In this document: positions 17,977-28,956 of the stretch, in pieces
Position numbering within the stretch: the first letter of the stretch is position 1
How the letters are laid out: each line of letters starts with the position of its first letter
From: Temnothorax longispinosus
Lineage: Eukaryota > Arthropoda > Insecta > Hymenoptera > Formicidae
Direction: 5' to 3'
Assembly (NCBI RefSeq): GCF_030848805.1
Contig: NC_092366.1
Location: 10,787,368 to 10,851,367, forward strand
DNA length: 64,000 nucleotides
Made by a program: the position numbers and the translations under genes
Notes under the pieces: model-generated
Told to the model about the DNA's origin: nothing
The model's input: only the letters and a program-made list of their open reading frames with translations
The model's database searches: none

Positions 17977-19548
17977 CTAATGCGAAATTTGTGGATGTAC
18001 TGCTCGATCAACAAATGTTGAAATGTCAACACAGATTTCAGATGTTGCAATCCGCATTGCATGTGACAATGCAGCATCAGTCATCGAAGCACGACTTTTA
18101 CTTTTTATTTGCTTCATTACTGAAAACGCACTCTCACAACGGTAAGTTGAACCGAACATGGAGCAGATTTTAAGGCCAAAATCTCTTAATTTAGGATAAG
18201 TGGTTTTCGATAAAAACTTAAAAAATTCTAATCCACTTTCTGATCGTCCCATCAAAAAAGGATCGGCCTGTAGATCGCACAATTCCATTCGATATTCAAC
18301 TTTTTGTTGATCGATTGCAACTGTCATTGGGTTGTTAAAAAGAATAATATCAATTTTTAAATCGTCAAAATCAGTAAAACGAGAATTAAATTCATTACTA
18401 ATGTTATCTATAAAATAGAAAAAATGGATGAAACTTATAGAAGAAAAATCTTTTTTTAATTTTTCACAACAAAAAAAATGAACTAATTCGTCTTTCATTA
18501 GTTCTATTTTAAATACAGTTAAACGATTCCGAAATCCATTAATATGATGCATTAAATTTGAGATAGTTTGCTTCTGAGTTTGTAATTTTAAATTAAGTTC
18601 ATTCAAATGTTGTGTAATGTCAACCAAAAAAGCAAGCTCACTCAAAAATTTTGAATCGTAAAATAATTTTTCCAAATCAGCGACATCGCTCTTAACTTCA
18701 TTTTTTAAAAATATTGGTATTTTTTTCCTAAGAGCGAAAAACCGATTCAAACATTTACCAGCACTCAACCAGCGAACTTCGCAATGCAATGGTAGATCTC
18801 CATATGCAGCATTTACTTCTTGCAAAAATGCCTGAAATTTGCGATGAGATAATGATTTATTACCGCCTCTAATTAAATTTGTTATCTTCGTTACTAATTT
18901 CATTGTTGAAGCTATCTTTATAATTTTCCCACATAAGGCTTCTTGATGAATGATGCAGTGTATCATTCGACAAAAAATATTATGCTTTCTTAATTGGCCA
19001 CAAAATCCATTTTCAGTTCCTACCATTGCCTTTGCTTCATCAGTTACAATAGCAGTACATTTTTCGAAACTGTTACAAAATTCATTTACATGTTCCCAGA
19101 CAGCGTTAAAAATATCAATACCTTTCGTTGTATCGTGTAATGAAGCCAATGACAACAACTCTTCATTAATAGAAAAGTCGTTTTGGATACATCTCACAAA
19201 TATACATAATTGACTAATGTCTGAAATGTCAGTGCTTTCGTCAAGGCATAGTGAAAAATATCGACAAGATTGCAATAAATTTTTTAACTTTTGTTTAATG
19301 TCCATATCAATTTCTTTAATTCTAAGAGTAACAGTTTGGCGCGATAATGGTACTTGTTCGAATAATTGTATTGCACGTGTATTATCGAAAGCTCTAGCCA
19401 TTTCAATTGCACACTTTTTAATAAACTCTCCATCTGAAAAGCACTTTTTCGCTCGTGCAATTTTTAAAGAAATGGCATAAGACGCTGCAAGACATTGTTG
19501 TTGCAAGGTTTTATTTGAAAGTAGATTCTTTTCAACATTTTCTGGCAA
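17977..19548 (-). CDS. hAT-derived (FAM200/ZBED-like) transposase, N-terminus in gap
   Basis: 523 codons, open from 19548 at the edge of the N run to a stop at 17977. Recognisable features: FSLCLDESTDISD (RNase H-like fold start with the first acidic residue), TDEAKAMVG, HCIIHQEALC, EVRWLSAGKC, and at the C terminus the hAT dimerisation block (FGSTYRCESAFSVMKQIKS). Proteins of this type (FAM200, ZBED5, GTF2IRD2-like) come from hAT transposons. The BED zinc finger expected at the N terminus is missing, probably inside the gap. I found no terminal inverted repeats. The long intact frame suggests a young copy or a domesticated gene. Confidence 0.8.
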   Translation of the reverse strand: MPENVEKNLLSNKTLQQQCLAASYAISLKIARAKKCFSDGEFIKKCAIEMARAFDNTRAIQLFEQVPLSRQTVTLRIKEIDMDIKQKLKNLLQSCRYFSLCLDESTDISDISQLCIFVRCIQNDFSINEELLSLASLHDTTKGIDIFNAVWEHVNEFCNSFEKCTAIVTDEAKAMVGTENGFCGQLRKHNIFCRMIHCIIHQEALCGKIIKIASTMKLVTKITNLIRGGNKSLSHRKFQAFLQEVNAAYGDLPLHCEVRWLSAGKCLNRFFALRKKIPIFLKNEVKSDVADLEKLFYDSKFLSELAFLVDITQHLNELNLKLQTQKQTISNLMHHINGFRNRLTVFKIELMKDELVHFFCCEKLKKDFSSISFIHFFYFIDNISNEFNSRFTDFDDLKIDIILFNNPMTVAIDQQKVEYRMELCDLQADPFLMGRSESGLEFFKFLSKTTYPKLRDFGLKICSMFGSTYRCESAFSVMKQIKSKSRASMTDAALSHAMRIATSEICVDISTFVDRAVHPQISH

Positions 19549-19550
19549 AT

Positions 19551-20050
19551 NNNNNNNNNNNNNNNNNNNNNNNNNNNNNNNNNNNNNNNNNNNNNNNNNN
19601 NNNNNNNNNNNNNNNNNNNNNNNNNNNNNNNNNNNNNNNNNNNNNNNNNNNNNNNNNNNNNNNNNNNNNNNNNNNNNNNNNNNNNNNNNNNNNNNNNNNN
19701 NNNNNNNNNNNNNNNNNNNNNNNNNNNNNNNNNNNNNNNNNNNNNNNNNNNNNNNNNNNNNNNNNNNNNNNNNNNNNNNNNNNNNNNNNNNNNNNNNNNN
19801 NNNNNNNNNNNNNNNNNNNNNNNNNNNNNNNNNNNNNNNNNNNNNNNNNNNNNNNNNNNNNNNNNNNNNNNNNNNNNNNNNNNNNNNNNNNNNNNNNNNN
19901 NNNNNNNNNNNNNNNNNNNNNNNNNNNNNNNNNNNNNNNNNNNNNNNNNNNNNNNNNNNNNNNNNNNNNNNNNNNNNNNNNNNNNNNNNNNNNNNNNNNN
20001 NNNNNNNNNNNNNNNNNNNNNNNNNNNNNNNNNNNNNNNNNNNNNNNNNN
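19551..20050. other. Assembly gap (500 N)
   Basis: Exactly 500 undetermined bases, a conventional gap length; true size unknown. Confidence 1.
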
Positions 20051-20995
20051 CTTGGTTTTCAATCATGTCTCATTTTGTCGTTTGTCCTGATATGTATACC
20101 TATAGGAATTTGCGTTTCATAAGAATTTGCAGTACTAGGATTACTATGATATGCGTGGTTTTCAAATTAGATATTCAGCATATTCTGAATAGCTTCTGCA
20201 TGCTTAGATTGATGTTCTCCAGAGCAATATCGTCATAAAGGGCAACCCATTAATCATTACGGCGGCGTTAACTTCACCCTCAAAACAAACTCTAGCTTCA
20301 ACCTTCGCAGCCTGGAGATTCTGTCATCCAGATTTATCCCTAACAGAATGTCCAAATTTTCAATCGCTGTCTTAGACGTGATATACTTTGTTTTAATTCA
20401 ATGATATTATCTCTACAAGTTTCTTTTTCTTGTCAAAAATCAAGAGAGTATAATAAGAAAAGCTAGATTATTATTCATGTCATTCATAACAGCTACATAA
20501 TAGCTGTTATAATCATATTACGTACAAAATTAAAAAAATAATATCAGCACTAATTAAACAGCATCAAAAATATTTATTAAGATCCATGCTCTCAACAATC
20601 TATGTAGTGTCGATAAAGAAACGTGCAATCTTTTATGCAGATAAAGTTTGGAGCTTTCATGAAAAATTAGAAAAGTGCCTTAATTAAAAGAATTATAAAA
20701 GAATATATATTTATATGAAAAACCATAAAATTATAACGAAAAAAACCAATTTAAGCAAAAGTAAATTTAATAAACAAATAACAAAAAAAAAGAAGAGAGC
20801 AGAATAAAATCTTCACAAAAACGCTGATTCCTAAGATTTGTGGTAAAATATACAAGTTGTGTAAAAACACTCTAGATTCTTGACTGTAAGAATAAAATAG
20901 TTTGTTAATAGTCGAGGCTCAAAAGTGCTCAATTAAACTCCGAAGTATTCGTGCGTACTTGTATATGTATAATTACAATTTTATAATTATTTTAG
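20051..20995. other. AT-rich intergenic or intronic sequence upstream of PGRP exon
   Basis: No frame with recognisable similarity. It ends in a pyrimidine-poor but acceptable splice acceptor (ATTATTTTAG at 20986-20995). Earlier exons of the PGRP gene could lie here or beyond the gap; I cannot identify them. Confidence 0.4.
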
Positions 20996-21145
20996 TGACG
21001 CAATGGCTCTGGACGTGGAAACGTGCGGTTTTATCGTGCGTTCTAACTTTAATACTTCTAGCTATTGTAGTGCTCATAACTGTACATTTAACTCATCAAT
21101 CGGACGCATCGGTCTTCCCGGAAATTCCAACCTCATCGCTCGAGG
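20996..21145 (+). CDS. PGRP-LC: PGRP-LC-like gene, transmembrane exon
   Basis: Bounded by TTTTAG| at 20995 and GAGG|gtaatt at 21145/21146. It encodes a short basic segment (TWKR) and about 22 hydrophobic residues (AVLSCVLTLILLAIVVLITV), followed by a polar stalk. A single-pass membrane anchor upstream of a PGRP domain is the plan of insect PGRP-LC, the surface sensor of DAP-type peptidoglycan that triggers Imd signalling. The exon ends after the first base of a codon, which fits the phase of the next exon (21587). The intracellular part with the start codon is not in view. Confidence 0.7.
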
Positions 21146-21245
21146 GTAATTGTCTATTTAGAAAATTTTTTGTTTTGCAAGCGCGACATGAAGCAAACAT
21201 TATCTTATCACGATTATAAACTTTCTTGCACTCTAATATTTGTAT

Positions 21246-21324
21246 TGGGTTGGCAAATAAGTTCGTTCGGTTTTTTCCCCTTATCCCCAGGGGAAAAAAC
21301 CGAACGAACTTATTTGCCAACCCA
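21246..21324. repeat. Palindromic mariner-type mini-element in PGRP intron
   Basis: Two perfect 35-bp arms (21246-21280 and 21290-21324) beginning TGGGTTGGCAAATAAGTTCG, with a 9-bp loop and TA on both sides. The end sequence is of mariner type (GTTGGCAAATAAG). No transposase: a hairpin MITE of about 80 bp. Confidence 0.85.
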
Positions 21325-21586
21325 TATTTATTCCATTTATTCGTCTATTTAAAAGCGTTTTTTTTACTTTCCACGTTTCATATATTATATATTTCAAAAC
21401 ACTTTACATTGTTATATATATATGAGAGTAATATTCTAGATTTCAATGATAAAATTGGCGTATGCATCTGATTAAGATTGTCACATTCAGTGTTAAATTA
21501 AGAAGCTTTTAATTTGTCTAATATATTTTGAACCTTTTGCACAATATGTATTTTATTTTCATGACTTTCACGTACAAACGTAACAG

Positions 21587-22084
21587 ACGCTTTGTTACGC
21601 TTTGTCGAGAGGGACGAATGGGGTGCGCTGCCGCCCTTGGTACCCCTAATAAAAAGGAAGCTGCCAGTACCGTATGTAATTATATAGTCACTCCGCGACA
21701 TCGGTCTGTATCACCCCATCAGATTGTGCATTGCAAGTGAGATTCCTTCAGTATTCGCATTTCAACGATTTGAATTTTGTGGATATCGGCTATAATTTTC
21801 TCGTCGGAGGTGACGGCTTCGCATATGTTGGCAGGAGCTGGAACTACATCGGTGCCCATGCCCGCGGTTATAATAGCAAAAGTATCGGCATTTCTTTCAT
21901 CGGTAGATTCAATTTGACTGTACCGCCGAAACCGCAATTACGTGCCGCGCGCAAGATCATAGAGCTCGGCGTCAAAGCCGGAAAGATCGCGCCCGACTAT
22001 AAACTGTTAGGTCACCGACAAGTTTCGAAAACTCTGAGTCCTGGAGATGCCTTATATAACGAAATTAAAAAGTGGCCCCATTGA
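21587..22084 (+). CDS. PGRP-LC: PGRP-LC-like gene, PGRP-domain exon with one frameshift
   Basis: Begins after TAACAG at 21586 with two bases that complete the split codon. The first part reads FVERDEWGALPP and PVPYVII; then a TAG follows and the family-like sequence continues one frame over from 21686 (SHSATSVC, DIGYNFLVGGDGFAY, GRSWNYIGAHARGYN, IGISFIGRF, GHRQVSKTLSPGDALY, ending KKWPH). One extra base around 21683-21685 accounts for the shift. The zinc-amidase residues are changed: Ser replaces the first His of the HHT motif and Ser replaces the catalytic Cys (LSPGD), so it would be a recognition, not a cleaving, PGRP. Sequencing error, polymorphism or pseudogene are all possible. Confidence 0.75.
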
Positions 22085-23488
22085 TCACCCAAGCCCTGAC
22101 CCGATAACTTAAAAGTTTATTGCCGCACTGCAAATCCAAGTGTGTTAGTTTTATACGTATAAATGTCTAAAATGAAACATTTGACTGCAGTTCTTTTTAC
22201 ACATTTTTGGGCATTTTAAGTTACGTCATTTAACACCTTTGACCGTATTAAATTAAAAGTTAATACGTTCAATCGTGTCAAATGATTACGTGATTTAAAA
22301 CGGCAAGAAATGTGTCAGAAGAGTTTTAGCTAAATAACACATTTGCATTTGCAGTGCATCTATATATCTATGTCAGTGAGATATATTTCCAACAAGTTCA
22401 GATTAACTCATTCAGTTAACTGAATATATCGCAGGTCTATTATTTTCGTTCCAAATATAAAATCTTCTTACACTCGAATACAGTAAAATATATGACAAAA
22501 GAATTAGTCTCTGCTTTCGTAGCATCAATAAATTTAATTAGATCAAGTTAATTAGTGAATAAAGGAAGGGAATGTCACATATAAATATATATTGAGTGCA
22601 GAAGATGTAAAAGGCATTGGTCGAATTTTATAATAAAATTGATTTGCTGTTAAATAAATATTAAAATTGAAAATAAGAGAAATTTCTCTTGCATTTTTTA
22701 ATTTAAATAAGAGAGAGAAATAAGAAAACTAATAATACTGTGATAAAAAAGTGGGAGGTCCAAAAAGAGATACTGTAGAAAAAGCGGTGGAAAAAAATGT
22801 TACAAAAAGAAGTCCACATAGAAATTAAAGCAAGTTCTGAACAAGAAGAGGAAACAAATGCGATTACAGAGAAAACTGAAAGGTAAGGAACAGAAGAAAA
22901 GGACAGTTATGGTTAAAAAGAAGATCTTAAAGGAGAAAAAATATTGACAGTGACCTAACTTGGAAGGTAAGACAGATACAAAGGCAAATATACAATAATT
23001 GAAAAAAGTTTGCATGGAAAAAAGAGGGGGTTTAAAAGAACTAAATTTTTGAAGCAAGCAGAGTTCTGCTGGCCCATAAATAAGCGAAAAAAAGGCTGTT
23101 AATGCGGCTGTTCCTACGGGCTATATGTCGGCGAAGCCTCTATATTATTAGTAGGTAGATGTAATATTTTCTTTTTATTCAATAATACTATTATTTAATA
23201 AAATATATATATATAAAATATTATATAAAATATCATATAAAATACTATATAAAATACTATATCGAAGTAAAACATGTATTGACATGTCGGCATGTTAAAT
23301 TTAATTAAATTTATATAATCTCATTGTATCCAAAAAGAATATATGGTATATTATTATGGTTCATTCTAGTAGATTTTTTCAAAATATGGAAAATTGTTTT
23401 AAAACATCGTCTTTCTAAATTTAATTTTAAGAGATATATTTATACACATATAACTAAATATATAAGTCTGTGTCTATATATAGAAAGA
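22085..23488. other. AT-rich downstream region, no gene seen
   Basis: Presumably PGRP 3' UTR followed by intergenic DNA. It contains an ATATAAAATA-type tandem tract at about 23190-23262 and a short purine-rich stretch (22680-23040); no supported coding frame. Confidence 0.5.
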
Positions 23489-23639
23489 CTAGTTGGTACC
23501 CGGGCTTCGCCCGGAGGACATATGTAATAAAACACGCAAATAGCTATCTCGCTTCTCTCTCTCTCCGCTCTCTATCGCCCTGCTATATCTCTCGCTCTCT
23601 CTCTTCTCTCTTCTCTCTCGCTCCTCTCTCTTCCTCTCG

Positions 23640-23689
<50 letters not shown>

Positions 23690-23733
23690 GTTTCTCCTCC
23701 ATCCTCTGCCCTCTCCCTCCCTCTCCCTCTCCT

Positions 23734-23780
<47 letters not shown>
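23489..23780 (-). mobile_element. Helitron 3' end (reverse orientation) running into CT tract
   Basis: On the minus strand it ends ...CCGGGCGAAGCCCGG GTACCAACTAG at 23489: a GC-rich hairpin a few bases before a terminal CTAG, followed by T. An ACACGCAAATAG motif and a pyrimidine tract (23545-23780) are shared in reverse with the complete Helitron at 44419-44906. The 5' end is not found; a LINE follows the CT tract. Confidence 0.7.
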
Positions 23781-23783
<3 letters not shown>

Positions 23784-24504
23784 ATCAAACGAAGCGACAC
23801 TAGGTCAGATTAAAGATAAGATAGATATAATGAGCTTAGGCATTGGAGTAGATCGTGTGCGAAGTGGCCAAGGGGGAGTTATTATTGTGGAATGTGAAAA
23901 GAGGAGTGATAAAGACAAATTAACTGCGGAATTAGAAAAACAAATAGGTGATCAATACAAAATTAAAACTGTTGATAAAAAGCTACCTAAAATTAAAATA
24001 GTCGATATAGAAGAAGATTTAAATGGGATAGAAGCGGATTTTGTTAAAAAAATAGTAAAACAGAATGAGTTAGATAAAGAGAATGAAAACATGGAGATTA
24101 AAGTAATAAAAAGGATACAAAGGAAGGGGAAAGAAGGAACTATAATATTAGAAGTAGATCCAAAAACACATAAAATAGTATTGGAATTACAAAAAGTAAA
24201 TATAGGATGGAAAAAATGTAGAGTTTTCGACTATGTAAGCGTATTAAGATGCTACAAATGTTGGGGATATGGCCACCTTGCCCAGGAATGTAGGAATAAT
24301 GTAATATGTAGGAAATGTGCGGGAAATCATAATGAAAAAGAATGTCGATCGCAAGATAAAAAATGTGCCAACTGCATCTCGATGGTTAAAGAGTTTAAAA
24401 TGACAGGAATAGATGTTAATCATGAAATAACGGATAGAGAATGTGAATCGTATAAAAAAATAGTAAATAAAATGCAGAAAGGTATTATATATTATGATGG
24501 TTAG
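23784..24504 (+). pseudogene. LINE ORF1 C-terminal part with CCHC knuckles
   Basis: The open frame enters from the CT tract, so the true N terminus is missing. It reads VDRVRSGQGGVIIVECEK, a long Lys/Glu/Ile-rich central region, then knuckles CYKCWGYGHLAQEC (from about 24250) and CRKCAGNHNEKEC, with a further CANC. It ends at 24504, three bases before ORF2. The arrangement is that of R1/CR1-type Gag proteins; function is RNA binding. Confidence 0.75.
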
Positions 24505-24507
24505 CAA

Positions 24508-26222
24508 TTGGATAAAAGTTGGAGGAAAATAGATGGAGATAAACAAAGAGGTTTGAAAAAAGCAGATATATTGTTACTTAATGCACAGGGTTTCTTGGTA
24601 CATAAAGACGAAATTGAAAAGTTAGCAAACGAAATCAGACCAAAAATTTTATGTCTTACGGAAACACACGTACACGAAGAAATTGGTGATGTGGAAATTA
24701 ATATTGAGAATTATAATGTAGTTAGAGCAAATACCAATAGAAGTCGGCGAACAGGTGGAGTTTTAACTTATATAAAAAAGTCATTAAGATATAGAATAAT
24801 AGAAAATATAGAGGATGATGAGAGGGAGAACAAGCAGGTTATGTGGTTGAGTGTAGTACAGGTTAGCATGGGGGAAGGTGAAGATATTGTAATTGGTAAT
24901 ACATACCATTCGCCAAGCACAAGTGATGGTAAATTTATTGAATTAATTGTTAGTCAGTCTGAAAGGTTAATTGATAAAGGACATGTAATCATATTAGGGG
25001 ATATGAACATTGATATGAGTAAAAATAATCATTATACGGAAAGGCTTAGTAGAGAAATGGGAAGTCTGGGGTTGAAGCAATATGTACAAAAACCGACGAG
25101 GTGTGAAAGGAATTCAAAGACTGTTATAGATTTGGTATTTTCAAATTTCTTCAGTGAGGTTGACGTGCTACAATCACCAAAAATTACAGACCATAATATA
25201 ATAAAAGTCAATATTAGTACAATAAACGATAAAGAAGATGAAGAAATTATTACATATTATAAAAGGGACTATAGTAACTTTAACGAGGAGCGATTTAAAA
25301 GCTTGGTAGGTGACAAACTGAAAGACAATATGGGATGTAATAGCGATGTAGATTTGTTAGCGGATAGTACAATAAACGGTATAATAGCAGCAATAGACGA
25401 AATAGCGCCAAATATTAAAAAAGTTATGCCTGTTAGATGGAAAACTAAAAGATGGATAGATGAAAAAGTCAGGGAAATGCTAAGGATAAGAGACAGAGCA
25501 TATAAAAAAGCAGCGCAGTCAAATATGGAAAAGGATTGGAAAGAGTTTAAAAGACGTAGAAATGAGGCAGTAGCTAAAATTAGGGAGAAAAAAAGAGATT
25601 ATTATGAAAAAAATATAGATGATAACAGGAATAAATCGCGGGAAATGTGGAAATCGTTGAAAGAATTAATAGGCACAAAGAAAACGAGAGCGGAATTTAA
25701 AAACGTTAAATTTGATGGGGTAAGTTATACGGATAAGGAAGTAATTGCGGATAAGTTTAATAGATTCTTCATTGAAAGTGTAGTTAATATTGTAAACGAA
25801 ATAGATAGAGTGGAAAATGCACAAGTTGAATATGAAAGGATAGGCAGCAGTGAAATGAAGGAATTCAAAGAAATAACTGAAGAACAATTAGACAAAGTAA
25901 TAACCGGGTTAGACATAAGGAAAGGAGGGGGAGAAGGCATTACGGCAGAGGAAATTAAAATGACATGGAGAATAAATAAAGATAAGATACTTGGATTAAT
26001 AAATAAATCTTTACAAGAAGGGAAAGTACCGGAAAATTGGAAAAACTCTATAATTACACCGATCCCAAAAGTAGTAGGCAGTGACAAAGCTGAGGATTAT
26101 AGACCGATAAACACGTTACCGGTCTACGAAAAGATTTTAGAACAAGTGGTAAAGGATCAACTGCTCGATTACATTGATAAAAATGAGATATTAATTGCAG
26201 AACAGTCAGGTTTTAGATCAGG
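24508..26222 (+). pseudogene. LINE ORF2: APE endonuclease and partial reverse transcriptase
   Basis: Begins near LLLNAQGF with APE motifs LCLTETHVH, IILGDMNIDM and TDHNIIKV; then a connector and RT start (VPENWKNSIITPIPK, DYRPINTLPVYEK, AEQSGFRSGQ). The catalytic FxDD segment is missing because a second LINE begins at 26222. Inactive. Confidence 0.85.
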
Positions 26223-27116
26223 ACAGAGAGAGAGGACAGAGAGGCAGGAGAGTTCATCATGCGCTTTACAAATTAAAGTTCAATATGAATTCCCTCTCCA
26301 CGGAACTTAGAATCAGGCTAGTGACGTCTCTTGTGCTGCCATATCTGGACTACTGCTGCCTTGTCTATCACGGCCTGAGCAAGGAACTTAATCTAAAGTT
26401 GCAGAGACTTGTAAACTGCTGCATTAGATTTATCTATAATCTGCGTAAAGATGAGCATATATCGCAATACCGACGTCGCCTTGGGTGGCTGTCTGTAGAG
26501 AATAGAAGACTATACTTTCTCGGGTGTCAGACCTATCGCATCATCTACATGGGCTCGCCAACGTATCTTAGTGAACTTCTTACTCCACTTAGCCCATCAC
26601 TTAGAAGGTCAGAACGTTTAGGTAATTCTTCCTCTCTAATCTTTCAGATTCCAGCTTTCAGAACGGAAATGTATCGTCATTCCTTTCAGATATCGGCTAT
26701 GAACTTCTGGCATTCTCTCCCTGTAAATGTCACGTCTGCAACCACTATTTTAGCCTTCAAGAGTCGTCTTCGTTCGTATCTATTTTCATTGGAATTCATG
26801 GACTGAGCTCCTGTCACTCCTGTTCCTGCCACTCACATTTCTCCTGGTCCTTGCTCTAGCGTGGAACTATTCCTGTGATATTAGTTTTTCTTAATTTAGT
26901 TCTGTTAGATTAATTTTCCTAGTTTTATGCCGTGTTTGCGATAATGGCTATTTAGTTGTAGTTGCGTACAGTCATATTTATCAGCTTTGTACATACTTAA
27001 GTAGCGTGTTCTCTATATTTCAGTTTACCATGTTTTATTGTAATACTATTATGTTACCTTTGCCCTTTAGCTCTGCTTGGGCATAAAATAGATTAATCAA
27101 TCAATCAATCAATCAA

Positions 27117-27117
<1 letters not shown>
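26223..27117 (+). pseudogene. CR1-like LINE 3' end (copy C)
   Basis: C-terminal ORF2 fragment (ALYKLKFNMNSLSTELRIRL, LDYCCLVYHGLSKELN, RRLGWLSVENRRLYFLG) ending at 26806, then about 280 bp of 3' UTR with GCTTGGGCATAA and an (ATCA)n tail at 27092-27117. Homologous to the end of the complete ORF2 at 33869-36640. Its 5' border lies in a GA-rich spot (GGACAGAGAGAGAGG). The tail runs directly into a (TC)n tract. Confidence 0.85.

Positions 27118-27170
<53 letters not shown>
27118..27170. repeat. (TC)n microsatellite between two CR1-like copies
   Basis: A near-pure TC run that follows the ATCA tail of one LINE copy and precedes the truncated start of the next. Confidence 0.95.
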
Positions 27171-27172
<2 letters not shown>

Positions 27173-28118
27173 CACATGACGTAGGTGTTATCTCTGAGTA
27201 TGCCACTGTGAACGGATTGTCTCTCAATCTCAAGAAATCCTCCAAGGTCATAATACTAGGCAGCAGGGGCTACGTGGAGCAATTGAATCTCAAAGACCTG
27301 CCCCTTATTTCAGTCAATGGCACCTCCATTCCGTACGTTGACGAGGCGAGAAACTTGGGAGTCATCATGAGCTCAGATCTTTCTTGGAAAAGCCATGTCT
27401 CCCATATTTCTAAGAGGGTACACTTCACATTGCACAAGCTGAAATTTCATAAGAACTCTTTGTCATTTCAACTGCGCGTAAAACTCGTGTCTGCATTGGT
27501 ATGGCCTCTATTGGACTATTGCTCTCTTGTCTACAATGATGTCACCGATGAGCTTAATACTAAACTGCAAAGACTTATTAATTGTGCAATACGGTTCATT
27601 TTTAATTTGAGACGCGATGAACATATCACGCCCTATCGACATCAATTGGGGTGGCTGTCTGTGAGAAACAGACGCTTGTACTTCCTTGGTGTTGAAATGT
27701 ATAGAATATCGAGGGATTTGTCTCCAAGCTATATCTTGGATATTTTGCAAAAGCTGATCCCTCGATTAAGCGTTCGTCACGGTTGGCATTGCCGCATACG
27801 TTTCATATACCTAACCACAGAACTGAGACTTACCATAGGTCTTTCACCTCGCGGGAATTTATTTGTGGAAAATTCTCTTCCTATCGGCGTGGTGTCTTCA
27901 TCGTCTCTCAATGAATTTAAAGCCAAGCTCCATGATCATTTATTTTCGCTTGAGCTGGGTTCTGATCATGGTTCTGTCTCGGGGCTATCTATTGTACAAG
28001 CATAATCTAGTCTAAGCGTAACATAGTCTGTATATATATGCAGTTCCTAAATCTGATCTAGTTTTAGTTTAAGTGTTATTGTTCACTGTATATATATTGT
28101 TCAAAATTTTATCTAGTC
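27171..28118 (+). pseudogene. CR1-like LINE 3' part (copy D), frameshifted
   Basis: Starts after the TC tract inside the RT (GVISEYATVNGLSLNLKKS), continues with SKRVHFTLHKLKFHKNSLSF and HQLGWLSVRNRRLYFLG, and matches the complete ORF2 closely. Around 27760-27890 the reading frame changes and returns, so the segment after IPRLSV is out of frame. Coding similarity ends near 28005, followed by about 110 bp of 3' UTR-like sequence. Confidence 0.85.
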
Positions 28119-28120
28119 TT

Positions 28121-28956
28121 AAGGAGGTTGTCTTACCTTCGATCATAAAAACGACAGATCTTTATGAATTAAATTATGTTGTAAAGTGAACCACAACGAA
28201 CCGATGCCCAAAACTTTAGCATAGGTTGACGATAAAAATTTAAAAATATCAGTATTGAAATTCGCATTTTTAACACAGGGGCATATGGTAAACACTAAAA
28301 TTTTTATCGGAAGTGATGTATTTTCTTGGCAAGTTTGCGAGCCAGGTAAACAAAAAACTAAGGAATTGTAGTTAAAAATAATAATCTTTCTAATGATAAG
28401 AAGAAAACTTGGTGGTGACGATGAGTTATAAAAGATATTGTAGTTTTAATATGAGTACGACAAGGTTAGGCGAATGATCTTCCGAGTGTCAAAATCGCGC
28501 GAAGTTTCTAACCTCACTTGCACATGTCTTTTCTCTGCGCTGTATGGTAGCGGCATAATTATTCTCTCGCGCATTGAAACAACCCTTTACTTTTCGAGAA
28601 TTTTCCTTCATTTTCCCTCTCAGCATTCTCACGTTATATCTTTCTTTTTGGCTCCATCTCTTATCGCATCAATCGCTACAACGCTACACGGCTACACCTC
28701 ACTTAGCTGCAGACTGCTACAGACGACGTTGTAACACGCGCATGTTATTATTCTGCTCTTTAGCACTGACGTAGTCAACTGACTTATTGTATAAATTTTA
28801 ATATTTACACTAATAGAACATTATAACTTACTCTTACACTATGTAAAAATCATCATTTATTTTTTTATTTACTTTTCCGATAATTTTATAACCAATTATT
28901 AATGATAATTTTTCGGTTGCTACATTGATTAGAGCAGCCGGGTAAGAGCCTCCTTA
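28121..28956. mobile_element. TTAA-flanked nonautonomous DNA element
   Basis: Left end TTAAGGAGGTTGTCTTACC, right end GGTAAGAGCCTCCTTAA: imperfect inverted repeats of about 15 bp with TTAA at both borders. The 836-bp interior has no supported coding frame. The TTAA target suggests a piggyBac-like origin, but the end sequence is not the usual CCC type. Confidence 0.6.

Larger units (their letters stand above)
23781..26222 (+). mobile_element. AT-rich LINE, truncated at both ends
   Basis: Carries the C-terminal part of ORF1 and ORF2 up to the start of the RT palm. The 5' end abuts a CT tract; the 3' part is replaced at about 26222 by a CR1-like copy. Strongly AT-rich coding, unlike the CR1-like family. 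Confidence 0.8.

Noticed and set aside
20051..20995. Upstream exons of the PGRP gene
   Set aside because: I found no frame with a convincing start codon, intracellular motif or paired splice sites.
21676..21690. Very short intron to explain the PGRP frame change
   Set aside because: GT...AG would enclose only about 12 bases and would not restore the family-like residues; a one-base shift is simpler.
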